From: Rhizobium bangladeshense
GTDB lineage: Bacteria > Pseudomonadota > Alphaproteobacteria > Rhizobiales > Rhizobiaceae
Direction of reading: 5' to 3'
NCBI RefSeq assembly: GCF_017357245.1
Contig: NZ_CP071613.1
Location: forward strand, 496,001-560,000
Length of the DNA: 64,000 bases
The number at the start of each line of letters is the position of its first letter. Position 1 is the first letter of the stretch. Under the pieces are notes generated by a model. That model was not told the DNA's origin. It did not search any database and was given only the letters and a program-made list of their open reading frames with translations. The translations under genes were made by a program, and so were the position numbers. Below, one piece after another: positions 49,218 through 58,236 of this stretch.

Positions 49218-52200
49218 AGTCCTTCAACCTTTCCGACTGGGCGCTCGAACACCGTTCGCTCGTCTGGTACTTCATGATCGTCTTCATTCTCGCAGGCGCC
49301 TTCTCCTACCTGAACCTGGGTCGTGAGGAAGACCCGAATTTCACCATCAAGACGATGGTGATCACCGCGCAGTGGCCTGGCGCTTCCGCAGAGGAAGTGA
49401 CGCGGCAGGTGACCGACAGGATCGAGAAGAAGCTCCAGGAACTGGAATCGCTCGACTACACGAGGAGCCAGACCGTCGCCGGCCAGACGACCGTTTTCGT
49501 CGAGCTGCTGCCGACGACGAAGGCGAGGGATGTCACACCGACCTGGCTGCGTATCCGCAACATGATTGCCGACATCAAGGGTGATTTCCCGAGCGGCGTC
49601 GTCGGCCCCTTCTTCAACGACCGTTTCGGCGACGTGTTCGGCAATATCTACGCCTTCACCAGCGACGGTCTGACCCAGCGGCAGCTGCGCGATCTCGTGG
49701 AAAATGCTCGTTCTGAGGTCCTGAAGGTACCGAATGTCGGCAAGGTCGACGTGATCGGCGCCCAGGACGAGGCGATTTATCTGGAGTTCTCTACGCGCCA
49801 GATTGCAGCACTTGGCATCGACCAGCAGTCGGTCGTCCAGACCCTGCAGGCCCAGAACGCTGTCACCCAGTCCGGTTTTGTCGATGCCGGGCCGGAGCGC
49901 ATCGCATTGCGGGTGAGCGGACAATTCACCTCCGAAGAAAGCCTGCGATCGATCAACCTTCGCATCAACGACCGCTTCTTCCCGCTGACCGACGTCGCCA
50001 CGATCAAGCGCGGCTATGTGGATCCGCCCTCGGCGCTGTTCCGGTTCAACGGCGAGCCGGCGATCGGGCTTGCCATCGGCATGAAGCAGGGTGCCAACCT
50101 CCTGGAGTTCGGCGAAGCGCTCGATGCTGAAATGAAGCAGGTCGTTGCCGATCTTCCGATCGGCGTGGATGTCCACCGTGTTTCCGACCAGCCGCACGTC
50201 GTCGATGAGGCTGTCTCCGGCTTTACCCGGGCGCTGTTCGAAGCGATCGTCATCGTGCTCGTCATCAGCTTCATCAGTCTCGGCCTTCGCGCCGGCATGG
50301 TGGTGGCGATCTCCATTCCCCTCGTGCTTGCCATCACCTTTGTGGTGATGGAATATTCCGGCATTTCGCTGCAGCGCATCTCGCTCGGCGCCCTCATTAT
50401 CGCGCTCGGGCTGCTCGTTGACGATGCCATGATCGCCGTCGAGATGATGGTGGCCCGCCTGGAGGCAGGCGACGATCTGAGGAAGGCTGCCACCCACGTC
50501 TATACATCGACGGCCTTTCCGATGCTGACCGGAACGCTTGTCACTGTCGCAGGCTTCATCCCGGTCGGTCTCAACAACAGCGCCGCCGGCGAATTCACCT
50601 TCACGCTTTTCGTCGTCATCGCGGTTTCGCTGGTCGTGTCCTGGATCGTGGCTGTGCTGTTCACGCCGCTTCTCGGCGTCACTATCCTGCCGAAGACCAT
50701 GAAATCCCATCACGAGAAGAAGGGGCGCTTCGCCGCCGTCTTCTCCTGGCTTCTGAAGCTCGCGATGCGCTGGCGCTGGATCACCATCGTGGCGACGGTC
50801 GGCGTCTTTGCCCTTTCGGTCGGCGGCATGGGGCTGGTGCAGCAGCAGTTCTTCCCGAACTCGGACAGGACCGAGCTCGTCATCGACTGGAACCTGCCTC
50901 ACAACAGTTCCATCGCCGAGACGAACAGACAGATGGCCAAATTCGAAAAGGAGATGCTGGCCAACAACAAGGATATCGACCACTGGACGACCTATGTCGG
51001 CCAGGGCGCACCGCGTTTCATCCTGTCCTTCGACGTGCAGACACCCGACGTTTCGTTCGGACAGACGGTGATCGTTACCAAAGGACTCGACGCGCGCGAC
51101 AAGGTTCGGGCAGAGCTGCAGGCCTATCTGACGAAGACCTTCCCCGGCACCGACGCTTTCGTTAAGCTTCTCGACATCGGCCCGCCGGTGGGCAAACCTG
51201 TCCAGTACCGGATCAGCGGCCCGGACATTCAGAAGGTCCGCGATATCTCACAGCAATTTGCAGGTGTCGTGGGTTCCCACCCCCTGCTTTCGAACATGGT
51301 GCTGGACTGGAACGAACCTTCCCGCGTCGTAAAGGTCGATGTCCTGCAGGACAAGGCGCGACAGCTCGGCGTCTCCTCCGAGGACATCGCAACCGCGCTT
51401 AACGGTATCGTTGAGGGTTCTACGGCGACACAGATCCGCGACGACATCTACCTCGTCAATGTCGTCGGGCGAGCCAGGGCATCCGAGCGCGATTCGATCC
51501 AGACCCTTGAGAATCTGCAGCTCTCGACCTCCGACGGCAAGGTCGTGCCTCTCTCGGCAGTCGCGAATTTCCGTTACGAGCTCGAGCAGCCGACGATCTG
51601 GCGCCGCGACCGGCAGCCCACGATCACGCTCAAGGCAGCCGTCATCGGTTCGACGCAGCCGGCGACGATTGTCGATCAACTGAAGCCGAAAGTCGGGGAG
51701 TTCCAGAAGAACCTTCCTGTCGGATACAAGATCGAAATCGGCGGCGCCGTCGAATCCAGCGCCGAGGCGCAAGGGCCGATCGCCGCCGTAGCTCCACTGA
51801 TGCTGTTTACGATGGCGACGATCCTGATGATTCAGCTGCAGAGCTTCAGCCGCCTCTTCCTGGTCTTCGCGGTCGCGCCGACGGCCCTGATCGGCGTGGT
51901 CGCAGCACTCCTGCTGAGCAATGCTCCAATGGGCTTCGTCGCCATCCTCGGCGTCCTGGCGCTGATCGGCATCCTGATCCGCAACTCGGTCATTCTGGTC
52001 GTGCAGATCGAGCATCTGCGCGCCGAAGGCGTCGCGGCGTGGCAGGCGGTGATCGAGGCGACCGAACACCGCATGCGGCCGATCATGCTGACCGCGGCAG
52101 CCGCCACGCTCGCACTGATCCCGATTTCGCGCGAGATCTTCTGGGGTCCGATGGCCTACGCCATGATGGGCGGCATCGTCGTCGGAACGGCGCTCACACT

Positions 52201-52288
52201 GCTGTTCCTGCCTGCGCTTTACGTCGCATGGTTCAGGATTCCGAGGGACGAAGGCGTTCGGGCCGAAGCCGCCGCGGCGGAAGTTTGA
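49214..52288 (+). CDS. RND efflux pump inner-membrane subunit
   Basis: A 1024-residue AcrB/MexF-like proton-driven pump with 12 membrane segments arranged as 1+5+1+5 around two large periplasmic loops. Visible landmarks are WALEHRSLVWYFMIVFILAG at the first helix, GLLVDDAMIAVEMMVARLEA in the fourth-helix region (proton-relay Asp pair) and MGFVAILGVLALIGILIRNS in the second half. The start GTG overlaps the adaptor-2 stop. The pump exports small molecules in exchange for protons, with specificity set by the periplasmic loops. A 10-bp-stem hairpin follows at 52359. Confidence 0.94.
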   Translation: MKSFNLSDWALEHRSLVWYFMIVFILAGAFSYLNLGREEDPNFTIKTMVITAQWPGASAEEVTRQVTDRIEKKLQELESLDYTRSQTVAGQTTVFVELLPTTKARDVTPTWLRIRNMIADIKGDFPSGVVGPFFNDRFGDVFGNIYAFTSDGLTQRQLRDLVENARSEVLKVPNVGKVDVIGAQDEAIYLEFSTRQIAALGIDQQSVVQTLQAQNAVTQSGFVDAGPERIALRVSGQFTSEESLRSINLRINDRFFPLTDVATIKRGYVDPPSALFRFNGEPAIGLAIGMKQGANLLEFGEALDAEMKQVVADLPIGVDVHRVSDQPHVVDEAVSGFTRALFEAIVIVLVISFISLGLRAGMVVAISIPLVLAITFVVMEYSGISLQRISLGALIIALGLLVDDAMIAVEMMVARLEAGDDLRKAATHVYTSTAFPMLTGTLVTVAGFIPVGLNNSAAGEFTFTLFVVIAVSLVVSWIVAVLFTPLLGVTILPKTMKSHHEKKGRFAAVFSWLLKLAMRWRWITIVATVGVFALSVGGMGLVQQQFFPNSDRTELVIDWNLPHNSSIAETNRQMAKFEKEMLANNKDIDHWTTYVGQGAPRFILSFDVQTPDVSFGQTVIVTKGLDARDKVRAELQAYLTKTFPGTDAFVKLLDIGPPVGKPVQYRISGPDIQKVRDISQQFAGVVGSHPLLSNMVLDWNEPSRVVKVDVLQDKARQLGVSSEDIATALNGIVEGSTATQIRDDIYLVNVVGRARASERDSIQTLENLQLSTSDGKVVPLSAVANFRYELEQPTIWRRDRQPTITLKAAVIGSTQPATIVDQLKPKVGEFQKNLPVGYKIEIGGAVESSAEAQGPIAAVAPLMLFTMATILMIQLQSFSRLFLVFAVAPTALIGVVAALLLSNAPMGFVAILGVLALIGILIRNSVILVVQIEHLRAEGVAAWQAVIEATEHRMRPIMLTAAAATLALIPISREIFWGPMAYAMMGGIVVGTALTLLFLPALYVAWFRIPRDEGVRAEAAAAEV

Positions 52289-52358
52289 GCCTGTCTTCGC
52301 GGCCATCGCCTACGGCCGCCGCGGCGGCCGCTGCAACACGGGCCGCGATAAGAAATGG

Positions 52359-52387
52359 GTGGGATGGCGCAGGCGATGCCATCCCAC
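52359..52387 (+). terminator. hairpin terminator after the RND operon
   Basis: GTGGGATGGC and GCCATCCCAC are perfect 10-base arms around 9 bases, 70 bases after the pump stop. A second, fully self-complementary 18-bp GC palindrome lies at 52313-52330. There is no T-run. Confidence 0.65.
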
Positions 52388-52450
52388 GCCGAAATGAGAA
52401 TTGGCGAAAGTCTGCTCCCAAGAGCCTTTTGATTCCCGGGAAATCGATCG

Positions 52451-52615
52451 ATGACGGAACGGCATTCTCTTGCCAAATTCGGCGCCCAGCTTGCCTCCTT
52501 TGAGAGCGGCAGGCGATCGACCGCCGGCGATGTCGGCGCCTTCATCTTTGATGCTGCAGGCGCCGCGGTCGCGAGCCCGTTTCGGCTGGCCGGACGTGTC
52601 GTCGGCGCGCAATAG
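52451..52615 (+). CDS. very small hypothetical protein
   Basis: A 54-residue frame (MTERHSLAKFGAQLASFESG, then DVGAFIFDAAGAAVASPFRL) with GC-rich third positions like true genes here and GGGAAATCG before the ATG. I recognise no family. It could be a real small protein, with an amphipathic or membrane-seeking C-terminal helix, or a remnant. It lies alone between the RND terminator and the NCS1 permease gene, in a 454-base gap that otherwise holds only hairpins and a dyad. Confidence 0.4.
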   Translation: MTERHSLAKFGAQLASFESGRRSTAGDVGAFIFDAAGAAVASPFRLAGRVVGAQ

Positions 52616-52645
52616 GCCGGGTGCCTGTACATCTGCATCCTCACC

Positions 52646-52657
52646 ATTGTGTACAAT
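52646..52657. promoter_or_regulatory. possible GntR-type operator upstream of the NCS1 permease
   Basis: ATTGT, GT, ACAAT: a 12-bp near-palindrome 86 bases before the permease start, of the type bound by GntR/FadR-family regulators. No such regulator gene is in the window, so this is a candidate only. Confidence 0.4.
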
Positions 52658-52742
52658 GTGACTAGTAAATTGTCAGATGCCCAAATGAGGAGCAGACTTT
52701 CTTCCGTGGTCGAGTCGACCTCAGGGATATGGGAGGGCATTC

Positions 52743-54194
52743 ATGAGCATACGAAATCCATCTCCCTCGTTATACAACGAGGATCTTGCGCCCGCCGAGG
52801 AGCGCAAATGGGGTGCGTTCAGCATCTTCAACGTCTGGACCTCAGACGTCCACAGCCTCTGGGGCTACTATCTGGCGGCGAGCCTGTTTCTGCTCTGCGG
52901 TAGCTTCGTCAATTTCGTCATCGCCATCGGCATCGGCTCTCTCGTCATCTTCTTTCTCATGAGCCTGGTCGGCAATGCGGGCGTGCGTACCGGCGTGCCC
53001 TTTCCGGTGCTGGCGCGCGCCTCCTTCGGCACTTTCGGTGCCAATGTCCCGGCACTTGTCCGGGCGGTGGTCGCCTGCTTCTGGTACGGGGCGCAGACCG
53101 CCGCGGCATCCGGTGCAATCGTCGCCCTGCTGATCCGCAATGAGAGCCTGCTCGCCTTCCACCAGAATAGCCACCTGCTTGGCCATTCGACGCTGGAGGT
53201 CATCTGCTACGCCATCGTCTGGGCGCTGCAGCTGCTGATCATCCAGCGCGGCATGGAAACGGTCCGCAAATTCCAGGATTGGGCAGGTCCGGCCGTGTGG
53301 ATCATGATGCTGATCCTCGCGGTCTATCTGGTCGCCAAGTCGGGCACTTTCTCTTTCGGTTCAGAAATCCCGCGTGATGTCCTGATTGAAAAGACCAAGG
53401 ATGCCGGCGTGCCCGGCGAACCTGGCTCGATTGCGGCGCTTGCTGCCGTGGCCGCCACCTGGATCACCTATTTCGCCGCACTCTACCTGAACTTCTGCGA
53501 TTTCTCGCGTTATGCAACGAGCGAAAAGGCGCTGCGGAAGGGCAATCTCTGGGGTCTGCCGATCAACCTCCTGGCCTTCTGCCTCGTCGCAGGCGTCACC
53601 ACCACGGCCGCCTTTACGGTCTATGGAGAGGTGTTGCTGCATCCCGAACAGATCTCGGCCAAATTCGAAAGCTGGTTCCTGGCGCTGCTTGCGGCGCTGA
53701 CGTTCGCGGTCGCGACGCTCGGCATCAACGTCGTGGCGAATTTCGTTTCGCCGGCCTTCGACTTCGCCAACGTCTTCCCGCGCCAAATCAATTTCAAGCG
53801 CGGCGGCTATATCGCCGCCCTGATCGCTCTCGTGCTTTATCCCTTCGCTCCGTGGGAGACAGGTGCGGCACATTTCGTCAACTTCATCGGTTCGACAATG
53901 GGGCCGATCTTCGGCATCATGATGGTGGATTATTACCTTATCAGGAAAAGTCAGCTGAACGTCGAGGCGCTCTATCACGAGAATGGCGAGTTCCGCTTCC
54001 AGAACGGATGGCACGGCAATGCCTTTATCGCATTTGCGGTCGGCGCTCTATTCTCGTCGATCCTGCCGACTTTCACCTCGATCCTGCCGGACTGGTGGGG
54101 CACCTACGGCTGGTTCTTCGGCGTCGCCATCGGTGGAGCAATCTATTTCGTGCTGAGAATGGGCGCGCGGCGCAATCCGGCCTTCGCATCCTGA
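52743..54194 (+). CDS. NCS1 family nucleobase/allantoin-type permease
   Basis: A 483-residue nucleobase:cation symporter-1 with about 12 membrane segments. Typical landmarks are the first-helix region (WGAFSIFNVWTSDVHSLWGY), VRTGVPFPVLARASFGTFGA in helix 2-3, and LYLNFCDFSRYATSEKALRK in the middle loop. The family carries cytosine, uracil, allantoin, hydantoins, thiamine or related rings with Na+ or H+. The N-terminal NPSP motif fits this family. It stands alone with a terminator behind it, so the substrate cannot be inferred from neighbours. Confidence 0.93.
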   Translation: MSIRNPSPSLYNEDLAPAEERKWGAFSIFNVWTSDVHSLWGYYLAASLFLLCGSFVNFVIAIGIGSLVIFFLMSLVGNAGVRTGVPFPVLARASFGTFGANVPALVRAVVACFWYGAQTAAASGAIVALLIRNESLLAFHQNSHLLGHSTLEVICYAIVWALQLLIIQRGMETVRKFQDWAGPAVWIMMLILAVYLVAKSGTFSFGSEIPRDVLIEKTKDAGVPGEPGSIAALAAVAATWITYFAALYLNFCDFSRYATSEKALRKGNLWGLPINLLAFCLVAGVTTTAAFTVYGEVLLHPEQISAKFESWFLALLAALTFAVATLGINVVANFVSPAFDFANVFPRQINFKRGGYIAALIALVLYPFAPWETGAAHFVNFIGSTMGPIFGIMMVDYYLIRKSQLNVEALYHENGEFRFQNGWHGNAFIAFAVGALFSSILPTFTSILPDWWGTYGWFFGVAIGGAIYFVLRMGARRNPAFAS

Positions 54195-54202
54195 AAAAAC
54201 GC

Positions 54203-54225
54203 GGCGCCCGGCATTGCCGGGCGCC
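54203..54225 (+). terminator. hairpin terminator after NCS1 permease
   Basis: GGCGCCCGGC and GCCGGGCGCC are perfect 10-base arms around a 3-base loop, 8 bases after the permease stop. On the minus strand it is followed by GTTTTTTC, so as an intrinsic terminator it fits better in that direction; as a strong GC stem it still likely ends the permease transcript. Confidence 0.75.
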
Positions 54226-54360
54226 CGACTCATCGAGTTCCATAGGTAAAATCACGTTTACCAATTTTGCGGAAAGCAGCGCTTGTTTCCGGGCTTTGCA
54301 GTCCCACTGATACGGAAAAATGCCTATTGCTCACCTTGCCGCGCCGACAGGGAGTCAGAC

Positions 54361-55068
54361 ATGAAGCGACTATTTTCCACCCTTCTCGCACTGATTATTC
54401 CGGTGCAGGCAGCCCTCTCGCAAACTGCCGACGATGCACAGGCGCGCAAGGCCCGTTCTGTCGCCCAGCTTCGATCGGAAGGCGTTCCGACCATCGATCA
54501 CCTGCCGACCATCGAGCCCGAGAGCACGAGCATCCGTCGAAATACCGAGGTCGTCGTCCAGCGCGCCGTCGCGCTGGCGATCGTCGCCGTGAAAGGCGAG
54601 ACCGGCGACCACGCGATGGGTCAGGCCCTCATCCGGCAGTTCGGGGCGAAAGGGTTTTTTACCCCGAAGGAGCAGGCCTTCATGGACGATCCCGATCCCT
54701 CGGATCAGGACCAAACGAATTTCACCTGGCGTTACGAAGGCGTGCACGTCATGCTTTGGGCGCTCGGCATCGTGCCCGAGCTCGAGCGCCCCGACCATAT
54801 CTGCGACGTCCCGTTCATTGCGAACACGCTCCGCGAGCTGGGTACGGATGGATTGATGCGCGGTGCCAAGCTGCGCTCGCAGAACGAGCTGCTCGACGCC
54901 GCCGACCTGACCTATCGCTACGATTGGGCCGTCGTGAATGCAAGGCTGAAGGGCGAAGAGCCGCCCACCGGATTGAACAAGGGTGTGGTCCATGAGCGCC
55001 ATTATGCCCTCAACTGGCTGATCGGCTACATGGACCAGGACTCGGACGATATTTCCACGGACACGTGA
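54361..55068 (+). CDS. DUF4272 family protein with signal peptide
   Basis: A 235-residue protein with a likely N-terminal signal peptide or anchor (RLFSTLLALIIPVQAALSQT, cut near residue 21). The mature part matches the DUF4272 family (RKARSVAQLRSEGVPTIDHL, then FTWRYEGVHVMLWALGIVPE, then YRYDWAVVNARLKGE, then HERHYALNWLIGY). Function is unknown. DUF4272 proteins are often cytoplasmic, so an exported version is unusual. The open frame begins at 54283, but GGGAGTCAG places the ATG at 54361. It is monocistronic between the permease terminator and corA. Confidence 0.82.
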   Translation: MKRLFSTLLALIIPVQAALSQTADDAQARKARSVAQLRSEGVPTIDHLPTIEPESTSIRRNTEVVVQRAVALAIVAVKGETGDHAMGQALIRQFGAKGFFTPKEQAFMDDPDPSDQDQTNFTWRYEGVHVMLWALGIVPELERPDHICDVPFIANTLRELGTDGLMRGAKLRSQNELLDAADLTYRYDWAVVNARLKGEEPPTGLNKGVVHERHYALNWLIGYMDQDSDDISTDT

Positions 55069-55219
55069 TAGCGGGTGATGCTTCTGTAACCGCTAACTGA
55101 GCCGGCAGGCGGCGGCTCGTCGCCACATGGCCGGAGGCGGATGCATGTTTTTCGAAATAGCATTATGATCGCCGCAACGCCTGACTGGCGTTGGGTGCGG
55201 ATGTGCGATCCGCACGGGA

Positions 55220-56281
55220 ATGGGGAGGATGGCGGGATTGAAACGGTTAAAGGATTTGGACAGTGTTTCCGTGCGGACCGGAAGCGCTCCGTCGTCGCCT
55301 CCGCATGAACGGCGCGGTGTCGTCGCGGCCGCTGTCTACCAGCACGGGCAGCGTATTCGCGACATCAGGATAGAAGAGGCCGGAGAATGGCGGAACCGGG
55401 AGAATGCCATCGTCTGGATCGGCCTGCACGAGCCGGATGAAGTGCTGCTGCACCAGATCCAGGCCGAGTTCAATCTTCACCCGTTGGCGATCGAGGATGC
55501 GGCGCAGCCGCACCAGCGTCCGAAGCTGGAAATTTACGGGGACGCAATGTTCGTCGTCGCCCGCACTGCCCATATGAAGGATGGGGAGATCATCTTCGGC
55601 GAAACGCACCTCTTCGTCGGTCGTGGTTATGTCGTCTCCGTGCGCCATGGAGAATCCTCCTCCTATCTTGCAGTCAGGCAGCGGTGCGAGGCCACACCCG
55701 CCGCCCTTGCTCACGGCGAGAACTATATCCTCTATTCCATCCTCGATTTCATCGTCGACAATTACATGCCCGTCATCGAGGTGGTGCAGGAGGAGGTCGA
55801 GAAGCTCGAGGATCTGGTGCTGCGCGAACTGCTGTCGAAGTCCGATATCGAACGGCTCTACCTGCTGCGGCGCAAGCTCCTGCGGCTGCGCAATGCCGTG
55901 GTGCCGCTGGTGGATGTCTGCCGCCGATACGAACACATCGATCTGCCCGGCATGGATCCGACGCTTCAGTCGCTGTTTCGCGATGTGACCGATCACGTGC
56001 GCCGGGTCCAGGAAGATATCGACGCGCTGCGCGAAGTGCTTGCCTTCGCCTTCGAGGCCAGCGTGATGATCGGCCAGACGGAACAGACGGCGATTGCCCG
56101 CAAGCTCGCCGCCTGGGCGGCAATTCTCGCCGTTCCCACCGCGATCGCCGGCATCTATGGCATGAATTTCAACGATATGCCGGAACTGAAATTCCAGTAT
56201 GGCTATTTTGTCGTGCTTGGCGTCATCGCCGTCTTGTGCACGGGCCTGTTCGGCTTCTTCCGCCGGAGGAAATGGCTCTAA
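55220..56281 (+). CDS. corA: CorA family magnesium/cobalt transporter
   Basis: A 353-residue CorA-type pentameric divalent-cation channel. The cytoplasmic funnel forms most of the protein, with a long stalk helix (VEKLEDLVLRELLSKSDIER onward). The two C-terminal membrane helices are separated by the signature YGMNFNDMPE near residues 313-322 (the GMN filter). The C-terminus ends with the basic FRRRKWL. The start could be 55220 or the ATG at 55229. It has no obvious partner genes; it is convergent with the phosphotransferase gene, with the stops abutting. Confidence 0.9.
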   Translation: MGRMAGLKRLKDLDSVSVRTGSAPSSPPHERRGVVAAAVYQHGQRIRDIRIEEAGEWRNRENAIVWIGLHEPDEVLLHQIQAEFNLHPLAIEDAAQPHQRPKLEIYGDAMFVVARTAHMKDGEIIFGETHLFVGRGYVVSVRHGESSSYLAVRQRCEATPAALAHGENYILYSILDFIVDNYMPVIEVVQEEVEKLEDLVLRELLSKSDIERLYLLRRKLLRLRNAVVPLVDVCRRYEHIDLPGMDPTLQSLFRDVTDHVRRVQEDIDALREVLAFAFEASVMIGQTEQTAIARKLAAWAAILAVPTAIAGIYGMNFNDMPELKFQYGYFVVLGVIAVLCTGLFGFFRRRKWL

Positions 56282-57055
56282 TCAGGACAGCGCTTGCAAC
56301 AACTGGTCCCGATACCTGGCGATATAGCCGATGTCGTTAAGATAGAGCCCGGCGTCTCCTGCATGGACGTCCTCCCTAAAGAATTCGTCTCCGGCTGCGG
56401 CACTCGCCAGCATGAAATCGACGAGGGCTTGAAGCCGCCTGCAGATCATCTCCGGGAGCCGGCGCCGTTCCTCTGCCGTCGCGCCGTAGGCGTTGCAGAA
56501 GATTTCCGCCCGCCGCAGCTGTTCATAAAAGCCGAATGCCACAGCCGGATTGGCGGGGTCGGAGAGCGGTGCCCAACGATAGACTGCATAGGCTAGATCC
56601 CAAAGGCGCGGTGCGGGATGGGCAGTGTCGAAATCGATGATCCCGACAGCCTCATGATCGATAGTGGCGACATTGTAGGGCGCATAGTCTCCGTGGCAGA
56701 CGACCTCGCGCGGCTCCCGCGCCGGCAGCATCCATATCTGGGCCGCGTCATCCGATTCCAGAAAACCTTGAGATGCCGTGTGAAAATCGCGCAGAAGTCT
56801 CGCTGCGGAAATCAGCATGCGCTCCGACCCGACAAGGGGATCGCCGAGGTCTTCGCAGACGCGGCCGCCTACATAGCCGACGACCTCCTGGCCCTCGCCG
56901 GTGATGCGAATGGGCTCCGGCGCTGCGAGGAAGCCTTTGCTTCTGAGATGGCGCAAAAACCGGTGCGCGGTCGGGGTCCATTCGCCGGACGGCCTGATGA
57001 CGTTATCGCCGTCGCGCCAGATCTGCCCGGTCCGCCCGCCCTCCAACAGTCTCAC
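56282..57055 (-). CDS. aminoglycoside phosphotransferase-fold kinase
   Basis: A 257-residue kinase-like protein of the APH superfamily. The catalytic loop VCHGDYAPYNVATI (His121, Asp123, Asn128) and the metal-binding VGIIDFDTAHP (Asp141) are intact. The nucleotide-binding N-lobe is short, with no clear Gly-rich loop. Many such proteins phosphorylate small molecules (homoserine, choline, aminoglycosides), so the substrate is open. It starts with GTG and lies 20 bases after the metallo-hydrolase gene on the same strand, probably one transcript. Confidence 0.85.
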   Translation of the reverse strand: MRLLEGGRTGQIWRDGDNVIRPSGEWTPTAHRFLRHLRSKGFLAAPEPIRITGEGQEVVGYVGGRVCEDLGDPLVGSERMLISAARLLRDFHTASQGFLESDDAAQIWMLPAREPREVVCHGDYAPYNVATIDHEAVGIIDFDTAHPAPRLWDLAYAVYRWAPLSDPANPAVAFGFYEQLRRAEIFCNAYGATAEERRRLPEMICRRLQALVDFMLASAAAGDEFFREDVHAGDAGLYLNDIGYIARYRDQLLQALS

Positions 57056-57075
57056 GTCATGGCCTCCGGTATTCT

Positions 57076-57957
57076 CTATGCGGATTTCAATTTTTCGATA
57101 CGGGCGTGAACCGTGGCGCCGAGATTGGTCTCATGACAGGCCCGGTAGAACGCCAACGTGTCGGAAGGAATTCCGTCGGGAACGGCGACGAAATCTTGAA
57201 GCCTGAAACCATCCATCCCGCCGAGTTGCGGATCCGCCAGCTGGCTCTCGCTCAAGATACCGATACGATCGGCAAGGGCTTCGAAATAGGCGATGTTCTC
57301 ATCCACTATCGACGGCGAAGATGTCTTGCCATGCGCAGGGATTATCAGTCTCGCATCCAGGTCACGGATCCGCGTGAGCGAGGTTTGGATCAGCCGAAGA
57401 TCGTGACCACTTCTGCTCCACACTTCGGGAATAGGGCATTCCACCGCGTCGACGGCCAGGCAGATGCGAAGTTCAGGAATCCAGACGGCGATATGATCGG
57501 GCGTGTGTCCCGGCGTATGAATGAGTTCGAGCGTCAGATCGCCGCCGTTCAGCACCATAGAGCCGCAGAAGGTGATATCGGGGCCGATGAGCTCCACCTT
57601 GCGAAAGCGCGATTCCTGGTTCGCCTTGTCCTTCAGGACCTGCTGGGTGGAGGCGTCACGCAGACGGTCGAGTGCCGCGGCATGCGCGATGATCGGAGCG
57701 CGCCCTGAAATCGCAGAGTTGCCCCAGAAGTGATCCCAGTCCATATGTGAATTGACGACGAGCAGCGGACGAGCCTTGGCGCTTTCCTCAAGCAGGTCGA
57801 GCGCGATCCGGCATAATTCGGGCGTGCCGAGCGTATCGACCATGACGTTCAATCTTTCGGTCCGGACAAATACGGCATCCACCTCATCACCTGCCCGGAC
57901 GATGACGATGCGCTCGTCCAGCCCCGGGTAAGAGCACAATTCCACCGCGGGGTTCAT
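57076..57957 (-). CDS. metallo-beta-lactamase-fold hydrolase
   Basis: A 293-residue MBL-fold protein. The metal motif reads VNSHMDWDHFWGN, so the usual HxHxDH is HxDxDH (His71, Asp73, Asp75, His76): the second His is Asp. Later ligands are present (HTPGHTPDHI, AVDAVECP, IIPAHGK). The fold normally hydrolyses esters, lactones, thioesters or phosphodiesters. The exchange at position 73 alters one metal ligand. It precedes the phosphotransferase gene by 20 bases. Substrate unknown. Confidence 0.87.
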   Translation of the reverse strand: MNPAVELCSYPGLDERIVIVRAGDEVDAVFVRTERLNVMVDTLGTPELCRIALDLLEESAKARPLLVVNSHMDWDHFWGNSAISGRAPIIAHAAALDRLRDASTQQVLKDKANQESRFRKVELIGPDITFCGSMVLNGGDLTLELIHTPGHTPDHIAVWIPELRICLAVDAVECPIPEVWSRSGHDLRLIQTSLTRIRDLDARLIIPAHGKTSSPSIVDENIAYFEALADRIGILSESQLADPQLGGMDGFRLQDFVAVPDGIPSDTLAFYRACHETNLGATVHARIEKLKSA

Positions 57958-58181
57958 GACCGTTCGCCTCCCATTGCACGCGCAGTGACTTCATCCACTA
58001 CATTAAGTCTCGTTCGGATGCCCGCCTTTTATGGCTGACCGCTTCTTGCGCACCGGCGCGAGCACACACCTAGGCCTCATTCCGGTATTGGGAACGGCGG
58101 CCGCGCAAATCAGCGGTCGATCCCGCCTCCTACCTGATCGGCATGCCTTACCCCATACAGCCGTGAATTGATCGCTTGAGT

Positions 58182-58206
58182 GGAACAACCTCCGTCAAAG
58201 GAAGTT
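58182..58206 (+). promoter_or_regulatory. possible EcfG-type promoter upstream of glgE
   Basis: GGAAC, 16 bases, AGTT, one mismatch from the EcfG consensus GGAAC-N16-CGTT, 31 bases before the ATG at 58237. Trehalose metabolism is often a general-stress target in rhizobia, which makes this worth noting, but the match is imperfect. Confidence 0.35.
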
Positions 58207-58236
58207 TGCCTGAAAAGCAACGCGAGGCGGCGGCCG

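Noticed and set aside
48773..50983. A 736-codon minus-strand open frame across the RND adaptor and pump
   Set aside because: The product is a low-complexity Asp/Gly/Arg/His-rich string opposite clear RND sequence; no start signal or motif.
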